Source of the DNA: CAZKSN01 sp964555585
GTDB taxonomy: Bacteria > Bacillota_I > Bacilli_A > RF39 > UBA660
Reading direction: 5' to 3'
Assembly: GCA_964555585.1 (NCBI GenBank)
Contig: CAZKSN010000003.1
Coordinates: 1-64,000 of the forward strand
Length of the DNA: 64,000 bases
Part shown: piece after piece, positions 1-8,124 of the stretch
Numbering within the stretch: the first letter of the stretch is position 1
Layout of the letters: every line of letters starts with the position of its first letter
The notes under the pieces: model-generated
What the model was told of the DNA's origin: nothing
What the model saw: only the letters and a program-made list of their open reading frames with translations
Database searches by the model: none
Translations under genes and position numbers: made by a program

Positions 1-237
1 TCCTGGACAGTCAACATGTGCGTAATGACGTTTTTCTGTTTCATACTCAACGTGTGCAGTGTTGATAGTTATTCCTCTTGCCCTTTCTTCTGGAGCCTTA
101 TCTATATCTGCGTATGCAACGAAATCTCCAAAATATTTTGTTATTGCAGCTGTCAATGTTGTTTTACCATGATCAACGTGTCCAATTGTACCAATGTTAA
201 CATGTGGTTTTGAACGATCAAATTTTTGTCTTGCCAT
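1..237 (-). CDS. tuf: Elongation factor Tu, N-terminal part (runs off the left edge)
   Basis: This is the first 79 codons of the GTPase that delivers aminoacyl-tRNA to the ribosome. The visible N-terminus begins MARQKFDRSKPHVNIGTIGH and contains the G1 P-loop GHVDHGKT, the switch region ARGITINTAHVEYET and the start of the G3 motif (DCPG). The start ATG at 235-237 is preceded by a GGAGGAA ribosome-binding site at about 241-249. It lies 75 bases after the fusA stop and is the last gene of the str operon. The rest of the gene is outside the window. Confidence 0.98.
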   Translation of the reverse strand, partial: MARQKFDRSKPHVNIGTIGHVDHGKTTLTAAITKYFGDFVAYADIDKAPEERARGITINTAHVEYETEKRHYAHVDCPG

Positions 238-312
238 TTTTTCCTCCTTTTATAACATAAATATATTTTATCTAATACTTGATATTTTTTCAAGTATAAA
301 ATAATTATTTTT

Positions 313-2385
313 TTATTGAATACTGTTTCTTTTTATTATTTCAGCTTCAATATTTCTTGGAACTTCTTCATAGTGATCAAAGATCATTTGAGAAGTGCCT
401 CTTCCTTGAGTATTACTTCTTAATATGGTAGTATACCCAAACATTTCTGCTAATGGAACCATAGCATTAACTACTACGGCTCTTCCTCTACTTTCATTTC
501 CCAGAGGTCTTCCTCTTCTAGCAGTTAAGTCTCCCATTATTGTTCCCATATATTCTTCAGGAACCACAACTGAAACTTTCATAATCGGTTCCAATATAAC
601 TGCCTGACATTTGTTTTTAGCTTCCTTTAATGATAGAGAAGCTGCTACTTTAAATGCCATTTCTGATGAGTCAACATCATGATAAGATCCATCAAACAGT
701 GTAGCTTTTACATCTATCATAGGATACCCTGCAAGAACACCACTCTTCATAGCTTCCTGTAATCCTTTGTCAATTACACCGATATATTCACGAGGAACAA
801 CTCCTCCAACGATTGCATCAACAAATTCATATCCCTTATCTTTATTAGGTTCAAACTTAACCCATACATGACCATACTGTCCTCTACCACCAGACTGTTT
901 AATGTATTTACCTTCACATTCCCCGATCGTTTTGATAGTTTCACGATAGGCAACTTGTGGTTTTCCAACATTTGCTTCAACATTAAACTCTCTTCTCATT
1001 CTTTCAACAAGAACTTCTAAGTGTAATTCACCCATTCCGGCGATTAATGTCTGACCTGTTTCATGATCAGTAGAAGCTTTAAATGATGGATCTTCTTCAG
1101 CTAGTTTCTGTAATGCAATTCCCATCTTATCTTGGTCATTTTTACTTTTTGGTTCAATTGCAAGTTGAATAACAGGTTCTGGAAATTCCATCTTTTCAAG
1201 AATAACTTGACTCTTTTCATCAGATAATGTATCTCCAGTAGTAGTATCTTTTAATCCTACTGCAGCTGCTATTTCACCAGCATATATTTCACTTATTTCT
1301 TTTCTTTGATTAGCATGCATTTGAAGAATACGACCTATTCTCTCTTTTTCTCCTTTTGTTGAATTCATTATATAACTTCCACTTTTTAAAACTCCTGAAT
1401 AAACTCTGAAGAATGTAAGTTTTCCAACAAACGGATCTGTCATAACCTTAAATGCCAATGCACTAAATGGTTCACTGTCAGATGCCTTTCTTTCAATAGG
1501 ATTACCTTTCATATCAATTCCTTTGATACTTGCAATATCAGTTGGAGCTGGTAAATAATCTAGTACGGCATCCAATGCTAGCTTAACACCTGAATTATTC
1601 TTAGCACTACCACATAATACCGGGAAAAATTCAACTTTCAGCACTCCAGTACGTATAGCTGCCTTTATCATTGATTCAGGTACTTCTTTTCCTTCAAGAT
1701 ATGTTTCCATTAATTCATCACTGAACATAGAAACAAATTCTATTAATTCATTTCTTTTAGTCTCACAAACTGATACTAAATCAGAAGGAACTTCTATTTC
1801 TTTAGCATTTTCATGAGCCTCACCATCATATTCATAAGCCTTCATAGTAATTAAATCTACTACTCCTCTGAAGTTTTCTTCAGCTCCTATTGGCCATTGA
1901 ACAGGTGCAGTATTTTCAGATAATCTATCTTTAATACTATCTAAGCTCATTTCAAAGTTAGCTCCCATTTTATCCATTTTATTTGCAAATATCAATCTAG
2001 GAACTTTGTACTCTGAAGCCTGTCTCCAAACTTGTTCAGTTTGAGTTTCAACACCATTCTGAGCATCTATCAGTGCAATAGCACCGTCTAATACTCTAAG
2101 ACTTCTTTCTACTTCAATAGTGAAGTCCACATGCCCAGGTGTATCAATAATATTTAATCTGTAACCCTTCCAGTGTGCAGTAGTCGCAGCACTGGTAATG
2201 GTAATTCCTCTTTCCTTTTCTTGGTCCATCCAATCCATCTGGCTTTCACCATCATGAGTTTCCCCAAGTTTATGAGTTATACCAGTATGAAAAAGAACAC
2301 GTTCCGTAAATGTAGTCTTACCAGCATCTATATGTGCCATAATACCAATATTACGAATTTTATCTAATGATACGTCACGCGCCAT
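313..2385 (-). CDS. fusA: Elongation factor G
   Basis: This 690-residue GTPase drives ribosomal translocation and, with RRF, recycling. The P-loop AHIDAGKTT is near residue 17, DTPGH near 82 and NKMD near 136. The C-terminal domains IV-V follow, with GGVVPREYIG and the RRGRPLG stretch typical of EF-G. The length matches the usual 690-700 residues. An AAGGAG site precedes the ATG. It sits 15 bases after rpsG and upstream of tuf, the normal str operon order. All core motifs look intact. Confidence 0.98.
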   Translation of the reverse strand: MARDVSLDKIRNIGIMAHIDAGKTTFTERVLFHTGITHKLGETHDGESQMDWMDQEKERGITITSAATTAHWKGYRLNIIDTPGHVDFTIEVERSLRVLDGAIALIDAQNGVETQTEQVWRQASEYKVPRLIFANKMDKMGANFEMSLDSIKDRLSENTAPVQWPIGAEENFRGVVDLITMKAYEYDGEAHENAKEIEVPSDLVSVCETKRNELIEFVSMFSDELMETYLEGKEVPESMIKAAIRTGVLKVEFFPVLCGSAKNNSGVKLALDAVLDYLPAPTDIASIKGIDMKGNPIERKASDSEPFSALAFKVMTDPFVGKLTFFRVYSGVLKSGSYIMNSTKGEKERIGRILQMHANQRKEISEIYAGEIAAAVGLKDTTTGDTLSDEKSQVILEKMEFPEPVIQLAIEPKSKNDQDKMGIALQKLAEEDPSFKASTDHETGQTLIAGMGELHLEVLVERMRREFNVEANVGKPQVAYRETIKTIGECEGKYIKQSGGRGQYGHVWVKFEPNKDKGYEFVDAIVGGVVPREYIGVIDKGLQEAMKSGVLAGYPMIDVKATLFDGSYHDVDSSEMAFKVAASLSLKEAKNKCQAVILEPIMKVSVVVPEEYMGTIMGDLTARRGRPLGNESRGRAVVVNAMVPLAEMFGYTTILRSNTQGRGTSQMIFDHYEEVPRNIEAEIIKRNSIQ

Positions 2386-2400
2386 ATTTATTCTCCTTCC

Positions 2401-2868
2401 TTACCATCTATAATGAGCAAAAGCTTTATTTGCCTCAGCCATTTTGTGTGTGTCTTCACGTTTTTTACATGCTCCACCTATATTGTTTGAAGCATCTATT
2501 ATTTCAGCTGCTAAATTTTCAGCCATACCTTTACCGTTTCTACTCTTTGCATATTGTACCAACCAGCGAAGTGCCAATGCCTGCTGTCTTTCATTTCTTA
2601 CTTCAGTAGGAACTGAATAGTTACTTCCACCTACACGTCTACTTCTTATTTCTAAAGCCGGTTTAATATTTTCAAATGCTTGATTGAAAACTTCTATAGG
2701 ATCTTTCTTTGTTTTTTCTTTTACCATATCAAATGCATCATAAAGTATTCTTTGAGCAGTACCCTTTTTACCTTGAAGCATAATTCTGTTAATTAATTTG
2801 GTAACCATCTTAGAATTATATATTGGATCTGCTAACACATCTCTTTTTTCTGCTCTTTTCTTACGCAT
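2401..2868 (-). CDS. rpsG: Small ribosomal subunit protein uS7
   Basis: This 155-residue protein initiates assembly of the 30S head by binding the 3' major domain of 16S rRNA. It begins MRKKRAEKRDVLADPIYNSK and contains the family signature around KLINRIMLQGKKG and RVGGSNYSVPTEV. It ends AHYRW, as usual for bacterial S7. It is 26 bases downstream of rpsL and 15 bases upstream of fusA, so all are presumably on one transcript. Confidence 0.98.
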   Translation of the reverse strand: MRKKRAEKRDVLADPIYNSKMVTKLINRIMLQGKKGTAQRILYDAFDMVKEKTKKDPIEVFNQAFENIKPALEIRSRRVGGSNYSVPTEVRNERQQALALRWLVQYAKSRNGKGMAENLAAEIIDASNNIGGACKKREDTHKMAEANKAFAHYRW

Positions 2869-2894
2869 AATAGTCTCCTTTCACTCTATATTAT

Positions 2895-3305
2895 TTATTT
2901 CGGTCTTTTTGCACCATATTTACTTCTACCTTGGCGTCTTTTATCAACACCAGCTGTATCCAATGTTCCACGAATAATATGATAACGTACACCAATTAAA
3001 TCTTTAACACGTCCACCTCTAATAAGTACCACACTGTGTTCCTGTAAGTTATGTCCTTCACCAGGAATGTAACAGGTTACTTCTTGGTTATTGCTTAATC
3101 TTACACGAGCATATTTACGTAATGCTGAATTAGGTTTTTTAGGTGTCTTAGTTCCAACACGAGTACAAACTCCTCTTTTTTGAGGTGATGTATTATCAGT
3201 TTTCTTTCTGTCCTTTGAGTTAAAACCAATATTCAATACTGGACTTTTACTCTTTCTTAATTTTTGTCCTCTTTTCTTTCTTACTAATTGATTAATAGTA
3301 GGCAT
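2895..3305 (-). CDS. rpsL: Small ribosomal subunit protein uS12
   Basis: This decoding-centre protein has 136 residues from the ATG at 3303-3305. That start gives the canonical MPTINQLVRKKR and has a GGAGA site just upstream. A longer frame reaching 3344 would add 13 non-conserved residues. The conserved KKPNSALRK and YIPGEGHNLQEHS segments, where streptomycin-resistance changes usually fall, are present. It is the first gene of the str operon and has a roughly 90-base leader with two hairpins. Confidence 0.97.
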   Translation of the reverse strand: MPTINQLVRKKRGQKLRKSKSPVLNIGFNSKDRKKTDNTSPQKRGVCTRVGTKTPKKPNSALRKYARVRLSNNQEVTCYIPGEGHNLQEHSVVLIRGGRVKDLIGVRYHIIRGTLDTAGVDKRRQGRSKYGAKRPK

Positions 3306-3322
3306 TTGTTTCTCCTCTCTGT

Positions 3323-3382
3323 TACACACTTCCAGGTGTATCATTTTTATTAAAATTATTAAGTTTTCCCGAAAGAAAACTT
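3323..3382 (-). promoter_or_regulatory. str operon leader with two hairpins
   Basis: Between the promoter and rpsL the leader RNA can form an 8-bp stem (AAGTTTTC/GAAAACTT, positions 3361-3382) and a shorter stem (TACAC/GTGTA, about 3323-3340). Neither is followed by a convincing U-tract. A role in translational or attenuation control is only a guess. Confidence 0.4.
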
Positions 3383-3394
3383 AAAACTTATATA

Positions 3395-3423
3395 ATAATA
3401 ACATTATATTATATTATAGTCAA
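3395..3423 (-). promoter_or_regulatory. SigA promoter of the str operon
   Basis: Read on the minus strand, a TTGACT -35 box (3418-3423) and a TATTAT -10 box (3395-3400) are separated by exactly 17 bases. Transcription would start about 85-90 bases upstream of rpsL. Confidence 0.7.
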
Positions 3424-3439
3424 TATTTTTTGTTATATA

Positions 3440-4042
3440 TTACTTTTTTCTATTTAATGTTAAATCTGTAGATATAGTTTCTTCTTTTGTTGCAATCCCT
3501 AATTTTTTATTATATTCTTCAATTTCTAAATCTATTGATTTAAGGTCATTACTATATATAATAATATCATCAACTGTCATATCATAACTTTCTTTTACTT
3601 CATCATATTCAACTTCTAATTCTCTAATTATTTCTTCAATATCAGTTGGATTTATTTTAGATAAAAAGTCAATCTTTTCTTCAGATTTTTTAATATAGTC
3701 ATTAAAAGATATTCCAGCAGTAATTGCTCCAGTAATAAACGTAAATAATAAAACTGACATTGCAGGTACTCCTGTTGCTAATAAAAATAAATTAGCTAAA
3801 ATAACAATAATTTCATTAAAAGTAAAAGATTTTAAAAATTGTTTTCTTACTTGTTTCATAATATTTTTAAAATTTTCTTTAAAACCTAGTAATGCTTCCT
3901 TTTCTAAAATTCTATTGTTTATAGCATCAAGTTCTTTTTCGTATATCGCTTTTTCACCTTCTAAAGATTTAATGTCATTATAACACTCTAACCTCTCACT
4001 TAATTTATTATCTCTTAATTCAACACATTCTTGATATTCCAT
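3440..4042 (-). CDS. Coiled-coil membrane protein of unknown function
   Basis: I do not recognise this 200-residue protein. A charged, heptad-rich N-terminal part (about residues 1-70) is followed by two closely spaced hydrophobic segments (about 78-115: FNEIIVILANLFLLATG and MSVLLFTFITGAITAG). A second acidic coiled coil follows. The predicted topology is a hairpin in the membrane with both coiled coils on the same side. The next upstream gene has the same architecture, so the two look like diverged paralogues. A strong GAGGAGG site precedes the ATG. Confidence 0.75.
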   Translation of the reverse strand: MEYQECVELRDNKLSERLECYNDIKSLEGEKAIYEKELDAINNRILEKEALLGFKENFKNIMKQVRKQFLKSFTFNEIIVILANLFLLATGVPAMSVLLFTFITGAITAGISFNDYIKKSEEKIDFLSKINPTDIEEIIRELEVEYDEVKESYDMTVDDIIIYSNDLKSIDLEIEEYNKKLGIATKEETISTDLTLNRKK

Positions 4043-4109
4043 TATGTAATCCTCCTCTAAATAAGCTTATATGTTAATACATTTTTATATAAAAGTAAAT
4101 ATTTTTTTA

Positions 4110-4775
4110 TTATTTATCTAATTTTCTAGTAAATCCTTCATATAATTCTTGAACTAAATTTTGATATTCAGATGAAGCTAAAATTTGTTCTTTAATACTA
4201 TTTAATTTATTATATTCGATACTTAATTCTTTTTTATTAGAATTTAATTCATTTAAAATATTATTTATTTTATTCAAATCTTCATTCAATTTTTCTAATA
4301 ATATATTTAAATCAATTATTTTATCTTCAGAAAATTTTATTTCATTTTTTAAATATTCCTGATAATTTTTTCTATATTTTCTTGTATTAGCAAAATATTC
4401 AGCTACAGGAAATAAAGGTGCCATTATAAAAGAAAGACCTCCTGCAAAAATAAGCATTTCTAATAAAGGAATATTAGATACTGAAATCAAGCTAAAAATA
4501 AGACCCGAAGAAATTCCAAGATAAAGAGCCAACAATAAAATTATTAATTTAATCATTTTCTTAAAATATTTCTTTTTTTCTTCTTTTGAATTATTAGATT
4601 CTTTTAATTCTTCTCTACTTTTATTTATTAAAGATTTTAGCCCTGTAATTTCAAGTTCAGTTATAGTTATTTGTGAAACTAAAGAAGTATGTTTACAATA
4701 CTTTTCTTTTATTTCTTTATCATTTTTATCTAATTCTTTTTTATAATATTTTATATTTGATTCTAATTTTTCCAT
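4110..4775 (-). CDS. Coiled-coil membrane protein of unknown function (paralogue of the next gene)
   Basis: This 221-residue protein has a Lys/Glu/Asn-rich coiled coil (about 1-70), a two-pass hydrophobic hairpin (about 75-125: LIILLLALYLGISSGLIF and MLIFAGGLSFIMAPLFPV), then a second long coiled coil. No catalytic motif is visible. It shares the layout of the 3440-4042 product, and the two genes are 67 bases apart on the same strand. An AAGGAG site precedes the ATG. Membrane scaffolding is possible but not shown. Confidence 0.75.
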   Translation of the reverse strand: MEKLESNIKYYKKELDKNDKEIKEKYCKHTSLVSQITITELEITGLKSLINKSREELKESNNSKEEKKKYFKKMIKLIILLLALYLGISSGLIFSLISVSNIPLLEMLIFAGGLSFIMAPLFPVAEYFANTRKYRKNYQEYLKNEIKFSEDKIIDLNILLEKLNEDLNKINNILNELNSNKKELSIEYNKLNSIKEQILASSEYQNLVQELYEGFTRKLDK

Positions 4776-4814
4776 ACGAAATCTCCTTAATGCTAATTAT
4801 ATTAATACTTAAAT

Positions 4815-4840
4815 AAAAAAAATGCAAATACTATTTGCAT
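4815..4840 (-). terminator. Intrinsic terminator after the small membrane-anchored protein
   Basis: On the minus strand ATGCAAA and TTTGCAT form a stem with a five-base loop, followed by a run of eight T. It overlaps the stop codon of the 4831-5145 gene. Confidence 0.75.
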
Positions 4841-5145
4841 GTTAATCTAATATCATAAACATAAAAGAATATTATTTTAGTCACTACTGCTTCTGCTCTA
4901 CATTTTTTAGCTTTTATTATAAGTTCATCAATAAATCCTTCATTAATTAAAGTATCACTGTCAATTGTTATTTTATATTCTGGATATAGATTATTTTCAT
5001 CTAAATAAGATTTTACATCAGACTTATATTCTTGTTTTAAATTTATATAGTCTTCATTTTCTAAATAATAGTTTCCAGATAAATAAATAATGGATAATAA
5101 AAAAATTATAAATAAAACCCATATTATTATAATTTTATTACTCAT
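4831..5145 (-). CDS. Small membrane-anchored extracytoplasmic protein
   Basis: This 104-residue protein has one N-terminal membrane segment (about 5-25, IIIIWVLFIIFLLSIIYLSG), then a hydrophilic outside part. Two cysteines lie near the C-terminus (KKCRAEA and RLTCK). Its ATG follows the stop of the preceding gene with no gap, so it is probably translationally coupled. Family not recognised. The pairing suggests that it works with the 140-residue protein encoded just upstream, perhaps in a minor-pilin or surface complex. Confidence 0.7.
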   Translation of the reverse strand: MSNKIIIIWVLFIIFLLSIIYLSGNYYLENEDYINLKQEYKSDVKSYLDENNLYPEYKITIDSDTLINEGFIDELIIKAKKCRAEAVVTKIIFFYVYDIRLTCK

Positions 5146-5568
5146 TTACCAATCTTTTCTTTCATCATATTCATATGTAGTATATTTTTTACATTTTAAA
5201 TAAGGATAATAAACTATGTTATTTGATTCAGTTTTTATAACTTCTACATAGCCACTGCAAACATTTCCATTGTTATCCGATACTTCTTCTAGATATTTAT
5301 TTTTTATTAAATGACTTACTCTTAATATTAATGTATTTTCATTTAAATTATTTTCATGTTCTTCATATACATATTCTTTAGCAGCCTCAACTAGTTTTTC
5401 TTCTAGTAATTCATAATTAGTACTACTGTCTTTTACTCCCGGTAAATCAATATATCCAAGTATACCAAACTTATTTATTCCAATAATAGCTATGACTAAA
5501 CAAGCTAAGAACATTAATATAAACAATAAAGCTGTTTGTAATCCCCAACCATTTTTACTTTTCTTCAT
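5146..5568 (-). CDS. Membrane-anchored pseudopilin-like protein
   Basis: This 140-residue protein has a short basic N-terminus, one membrane helix (about 12-32) and a small outside domain. The stretch from ELLEEKLVEAAKEYV through a Leu-rich helix to CSGYVEV resembles globular heads of pseudopilin-like proteins. The classical GFTLIE prepilin cleavage motif is absent, so processing by a prepilin peptidase is doubtful. Two Cys (CSGYV, LKCKK) could form a disulfide. An AGGTGAT site precedes the ATG. It is coupled to the downstream 104-residue gene. Confidence 0.65.
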   Translation of the reverse strand: MKKSKNGWGLQTALLFILMFLACLVIAIIGINKFGILGYIDLPGVKDSSTNYELLEEKLVEAAKEYVYEEHENNLNENTLILRVSHLIKNKYLEEVSDNNGNVCSGYVEVIKTESNNIVYYPYLKCKKYTTYEYDERKDW

Positions 5569-5619
5569 TTACATCACCTATTTATTCTAATTATATTATA
5601 AAATACTTCTCATACAATT

Positions 5620-5880
5620 TCAATTACTTTTATTATTATCTAGTTTCTCTATTATTTTATTTTTTTCTCTTACTTTTAATATATTTTCTAATTTTAAAAG
5701 TTTTGATTTAATTATATTAATTGTTTTTCCTATAATGGCTCTACTTACTTCTAAATTCTCACTTATTTCACTTAAACTTAAATCATTAAAATAATATGCT
5801 TCGAAATAATTTCTTTGTTTTACTGTAAGCAATTCTTTATATATTTCATATAATTCAATTATATATTCTCTATCTTCCAT
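5620..5880 (-). CDS. ylxM: YlxM-like helix-turn-helix protein, SRP-associated
   Basis: This 86-residue protein has a sigma-70 region 4-like helix-turn-helix, with LTVKQRNYFEAYYFNDLSLS and the recognition helix after SENLEVSRAIIGK. It fits the UPF0122/YlxM (P13) family, found next to SRP genes in Bacillota and Mollicutes. I chose the ATG at 5878-5880 because an AAGGAGT site sits directly upstream. The ATG follows the ftsY stop by one base, so translation is probably coupled. A longer frame into ftsY has no better start. Confidence 0.85.
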   Translation of the reverse strand: MEDREYIIELYEIYKELLTVKQRNYFEAYYFNDLSLSEISENLEVSRAIIGKTINIIKSKLLKLENILKVREKNKIIEKLDNNKSN

Positions 5881-5881
5881 T

Positions 5882-6850
5882 TTAAAACTCCTTAAATAAT
5901 CCATAGATATATTTTTCTATATCAAATGGCATTAAATCCTCTGCTTTTTCTCCAAAGCCAACATATTTTACAGGTATTCCAACAGTTTCTTTTATACTAA
6001 GTACTATACCACCTTTTGCAGTACTATCTAGTTTAGTAAGAACAATACCAGTTACTTTTGTAATTTCACTAAAACTTTTTGCTTGATTTATTCCATTTTG
6101 GCCAGTAGTTGCATCAATAACAAGCAAAGTTTCTTGAGGCGCATTTTGGATAAGATTTCCAATTACTTTATTTATCTTCTCTAACTCTTTCATGAGATTA
6201 ACTTTATTTTGAAGTCTACCTGCTGTATCTATTAAAACAACATCTATATTTTTTTCTTTTGCATTCTTTATTCCATCAAATATAACAGAAGCAGGATCTT
6301 TAGAATCTGTTCCATAAAATTCTGAATCAACTTTTATAGCCCATTCCTTTAATTGATTAACAGCTCCTGCTCTAAAAGTATCAGCTGCAATCATCATAAC
6401 TGATTTTCCCTCTGATTTTATTTTTTGTGCAAGTTTAGCAATACTTGTAGTTTTTCCAACACCATTTACTCCTACAAAAAGAATAACTGTTATATCTTCT
6501 TTATTGTAATTTATCTTACTGGATAATATTCCTTCACCAACATAAATTAGCATTAATTCATCTACTATTACTTCTTTTAAAAATTCAAAATCAGTTATAT
6601 TTTCATGTTTAACTCTATATCTTAATTTTTCAACAAAATCCATTACAATATTAACACCTAAATCAGCATTAATTAATAATTCTTCTAATTCATCAAAAAA
6701 AGAGTCATTAACTTTTTTATATTTAATTCCTAAAATATTTAATTTACTTACAAATTCACTTCTAGTTTTTTCTAATCCATCAACATACTTTATTGTTTCT
6801 TTATTTTCAGTCTTACTAAATATATTTTTGATTTTACTAAATAATCCCAT
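5882..6850 (-). CDS. ftsY: Signal recognition particle receptor FtsY
   Basis: This SRP-receptor GTPase docks the SRP-ribosome complex at the membrane. From the ATG at 6848-6850 (GGTGA site upstream) it has 322 residues. An N domain is followed by the G domain, with P-loop GVNGVGKTT, DTFRAGA, DTAGR, TKLD and a C-terminal GEKAEDLMPF. The acidic A domain of the E. coli protein is missing, as usual in Gram-positives. A short basic N-terminus (MGLFSKIKNIF) may bind membrane lipid. Its partner ffh is about 18 kb away, not adjacent. Confidence 0.96.
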   Translation of the reverse strand: MGLFSKIKNIFSKTENKETIKYVDGLEKTRSEFVSKLNILGIKYKKVNDSFFDELEELLINADLGVNIVMDFVEKLRYRVKHENITDFEFLKEVIVDELMLIYVGEGILSSKINYNKEDITVILFVGVNGVGKTTSIAKLAQKIKSEGKSVMMIAADTFRAGAVNQLKEWAIKVDSEFYGTDSKDPASVIFDGIKNAKEKNIDVVLIDTAGRLQNKVNLMKELEKINKVIGNLIQNAPQETLLVIDATTGQNGINQAKSFSEITKVTGIVLTKLDSTAKGGIVLSIKETVGIPVKYVGFGEKAEDLMPFDIEKYIYGLFKEF

Positions 6851-6937
6851 AATGTTCACCAATTAAATTTTAACATAACATAATACTATTTACAAATAAA
6901 TTACTTTCTGATAAAATATACGCTTATTGGAGGAATT

Positions 6938-7420
6938 ATGAAATTAAGAAATAAAAAAATTGACAGAGTTGCTATTGAAAAAAACAATATAATTGATGAT
7001 GAAGGTAAGAACTTTCAAAAAGAAATGCAAGAATTGGCAAATCAAAAAAGACAAGTAGAACAAATGGTTAAAGAAATTGAAAATAATACAACTTTAATTT
7101 ATGAAAGAATATTATCTACATTTATAACATTAGTAGAAAATAATCCAAATAAAAGTGATTTTTCAATTTCACTATCTTGTGAACAATCTAGTTTTAATAA
7201 AGAAATTTTTAAGTTCATTGGATTAGAATCATCAGGAGATTCAGATATTTTTTTTGGATTTGATGATAATAATATGTTTTTTTATGAAAAATTAATTACA
7301 AAACTTAAAGATCAAGGTATTAGTATTATTCCCGCAGATGAAGTAATTTATTTTTACTTATATTTAAAAAGTATAAACGAACAAATTTCTGATTTATTAC
7401 TTAAAAGAACAAATAATTAA
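6938..7420 (+). CDS. Hypothetical protein with N-terminal coiled coil
   Basis: This 160-residue soluble protein is unrecognised. Residues 20-50 are a charged Gln/Glu/Lys-rich helix likely to be a coiled coil. The remainder is a mixed domain with EQSSFNKEIFKFIGLES and IIPADEVIYFYLYL. No signal peptide or membrane segment is visible. A GGAGG site precedes the ATG. It is transcribed divergently from ftsY. Confidence 0.7.
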   Translation: MKLRNKKIDRVAIEKNNIIDDEGKNFQKEMQELANQKRQVEQMVKEIENNTTLIYERILSTFITLVENNPNKSDFSISLSCEQSSFNKEIFKFIGLESSGDSDIFFGFDDNNMFFYEKLITKLKDQGISIIPADEVIYFYLYLKSINEQISDLLLKRTNN

Positions 7421-7427
7421 TTATAAA

Positions 7428-7455
7428 TTGATTTTTACTTTATTAATGATATAAT
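7428..7455 (+). promoter_or_regulatory. SigA promoter of a very short transcript
   Basis: TTGATT (7428-7433) and a perfect TATAAT (7450-7455) are 16 bases apart. The predicted start near 7462 falls at the Shine-Dalgarno of the 22-codon ORF, and a terminator ends at about 7567, giving an RNA of about 105 bases. Confidence 0.55.
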
Positions 7456-7471
7456 TTATAAGGTGATTAAA

Positions 7472-7540
7472 ATGAATAAAAAAAGAGTCTATTTATCGTT
7501 TTATATAAATATTTTAATTACTAATATTATTGTTATTTAA
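7472..7540 (+). CDS. 22-residue hydrophobic peptide ORF
   Basis: This tiny ORF has an AAGGTGAT ribosome-binding site. It encodes a basic start (MNKKRV) and a hydrophobic Ile-rich tail (NILITNIIVI). The stop is immediately followed by the stem of a strong terminator. A near-perfect promoter lies just upstream. It could be a type I-toxin-like peptide, a leader peptide for the next gene, or chance. No homology is claimed. Confidence 0.4.
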   Translation: MNKKRVYLSFYINILITNIIVI

Positions 7541-7567
7541 AGAATTGCTATTTGCAATTCTTTTTTT
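7541..7567 (+). terminator. Strong intrinsic terminator
   Basis: AGAATTGC (7541-7548) and GCAATTCT (7554-7561) form a perfect 8-bp stem with a TATTT loop, followed by a run of T. It separates the 22-codon ORF from the gene starting at 7582. Confidence 0.85.
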
Positions 7568-7581
7568 GTATAAGGAGAAAT

Positions 7582-8114
7582 ATGATAAATTATCAATTAA
7601 AATTAAAAAGCATACCTATAAATAAGAAAGAAAAATTAATAAATTTTATTAAAGAAATTAATTTTATAAAAAATAACAAAGTAATAATAAATAATTTAAA
7701 TAAGCTTGATGAGTCTGAATGTGAAATGGAATATTATAGAAATAATAAATATTTATTAAATAAAATTTTAGTATGTAATTTTAATTATGAAGATATATTA
7801 AGAAATTTTTTTAAATATTACAATATGATTGATCAAAAATTATTATCTATTCTAATAAATAATGATTCAAACTATGAATTCTTTAAAGCTTTTGATAATT
7901 TAGAAATAAGAAATAATTGTTTTGCTTTAATTTCAATCGCCAAACAAAATGATAAATATAAACAAAGGCAATTAAGACTTGCATGTGAATAAATTTTATA
8001 AGAATTAATAATAGTATAATTGATGAAATTTCAAATTTAAATACTTGGCAAGCTCAGCAAAATTATATTTTTAAATATAAGAATATGATTTTATCAAAAA
8101 ATAGGATTAATTAA
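7582..8114 (+). pseudogene. Hypothetical protein interrupted by a frame change near 7989
   Basis: The first frame (ATG 7582, AAGGAG site) gives 136 residues rich in Lys/Asn/Ile and stops at 7990-7992. The -1 frame then stays open from 7989 to a stop at 8112-8114. It reads as plausible protein (IINFIRINN-like start, then SNLNTWQAQQNYIFKYKN). No start codon with a ribosome-binding site opens this second part. The simplest reading is one gene of about 177 codons broken by a frameshift, or a sequencing error. Programmed frameshifting is possible. The family is not recognised. Confidence 0.5.
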
Positions 8115-8124
8115 TCCTACTTTA
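8098..8124. terminator. Bidirectional terminator between convergent genes
   Basis: AGGATTAA/TTAATCCT (8103-8118) is a perfect palindrome with an A-run to the left and a T-rich stretch to the right. It can therefore end both the plus-strand unknown gene and trpS. Confidence 0.7.

Noticed and set aside
5881..5904. Longer ylxM start overlapping the ftsY end
   Set aside because: The shorter ATG at 5880 has an ideal AAGGAGT site, and the extra residues would be encoded by ftsY and its ribosome-binding site.
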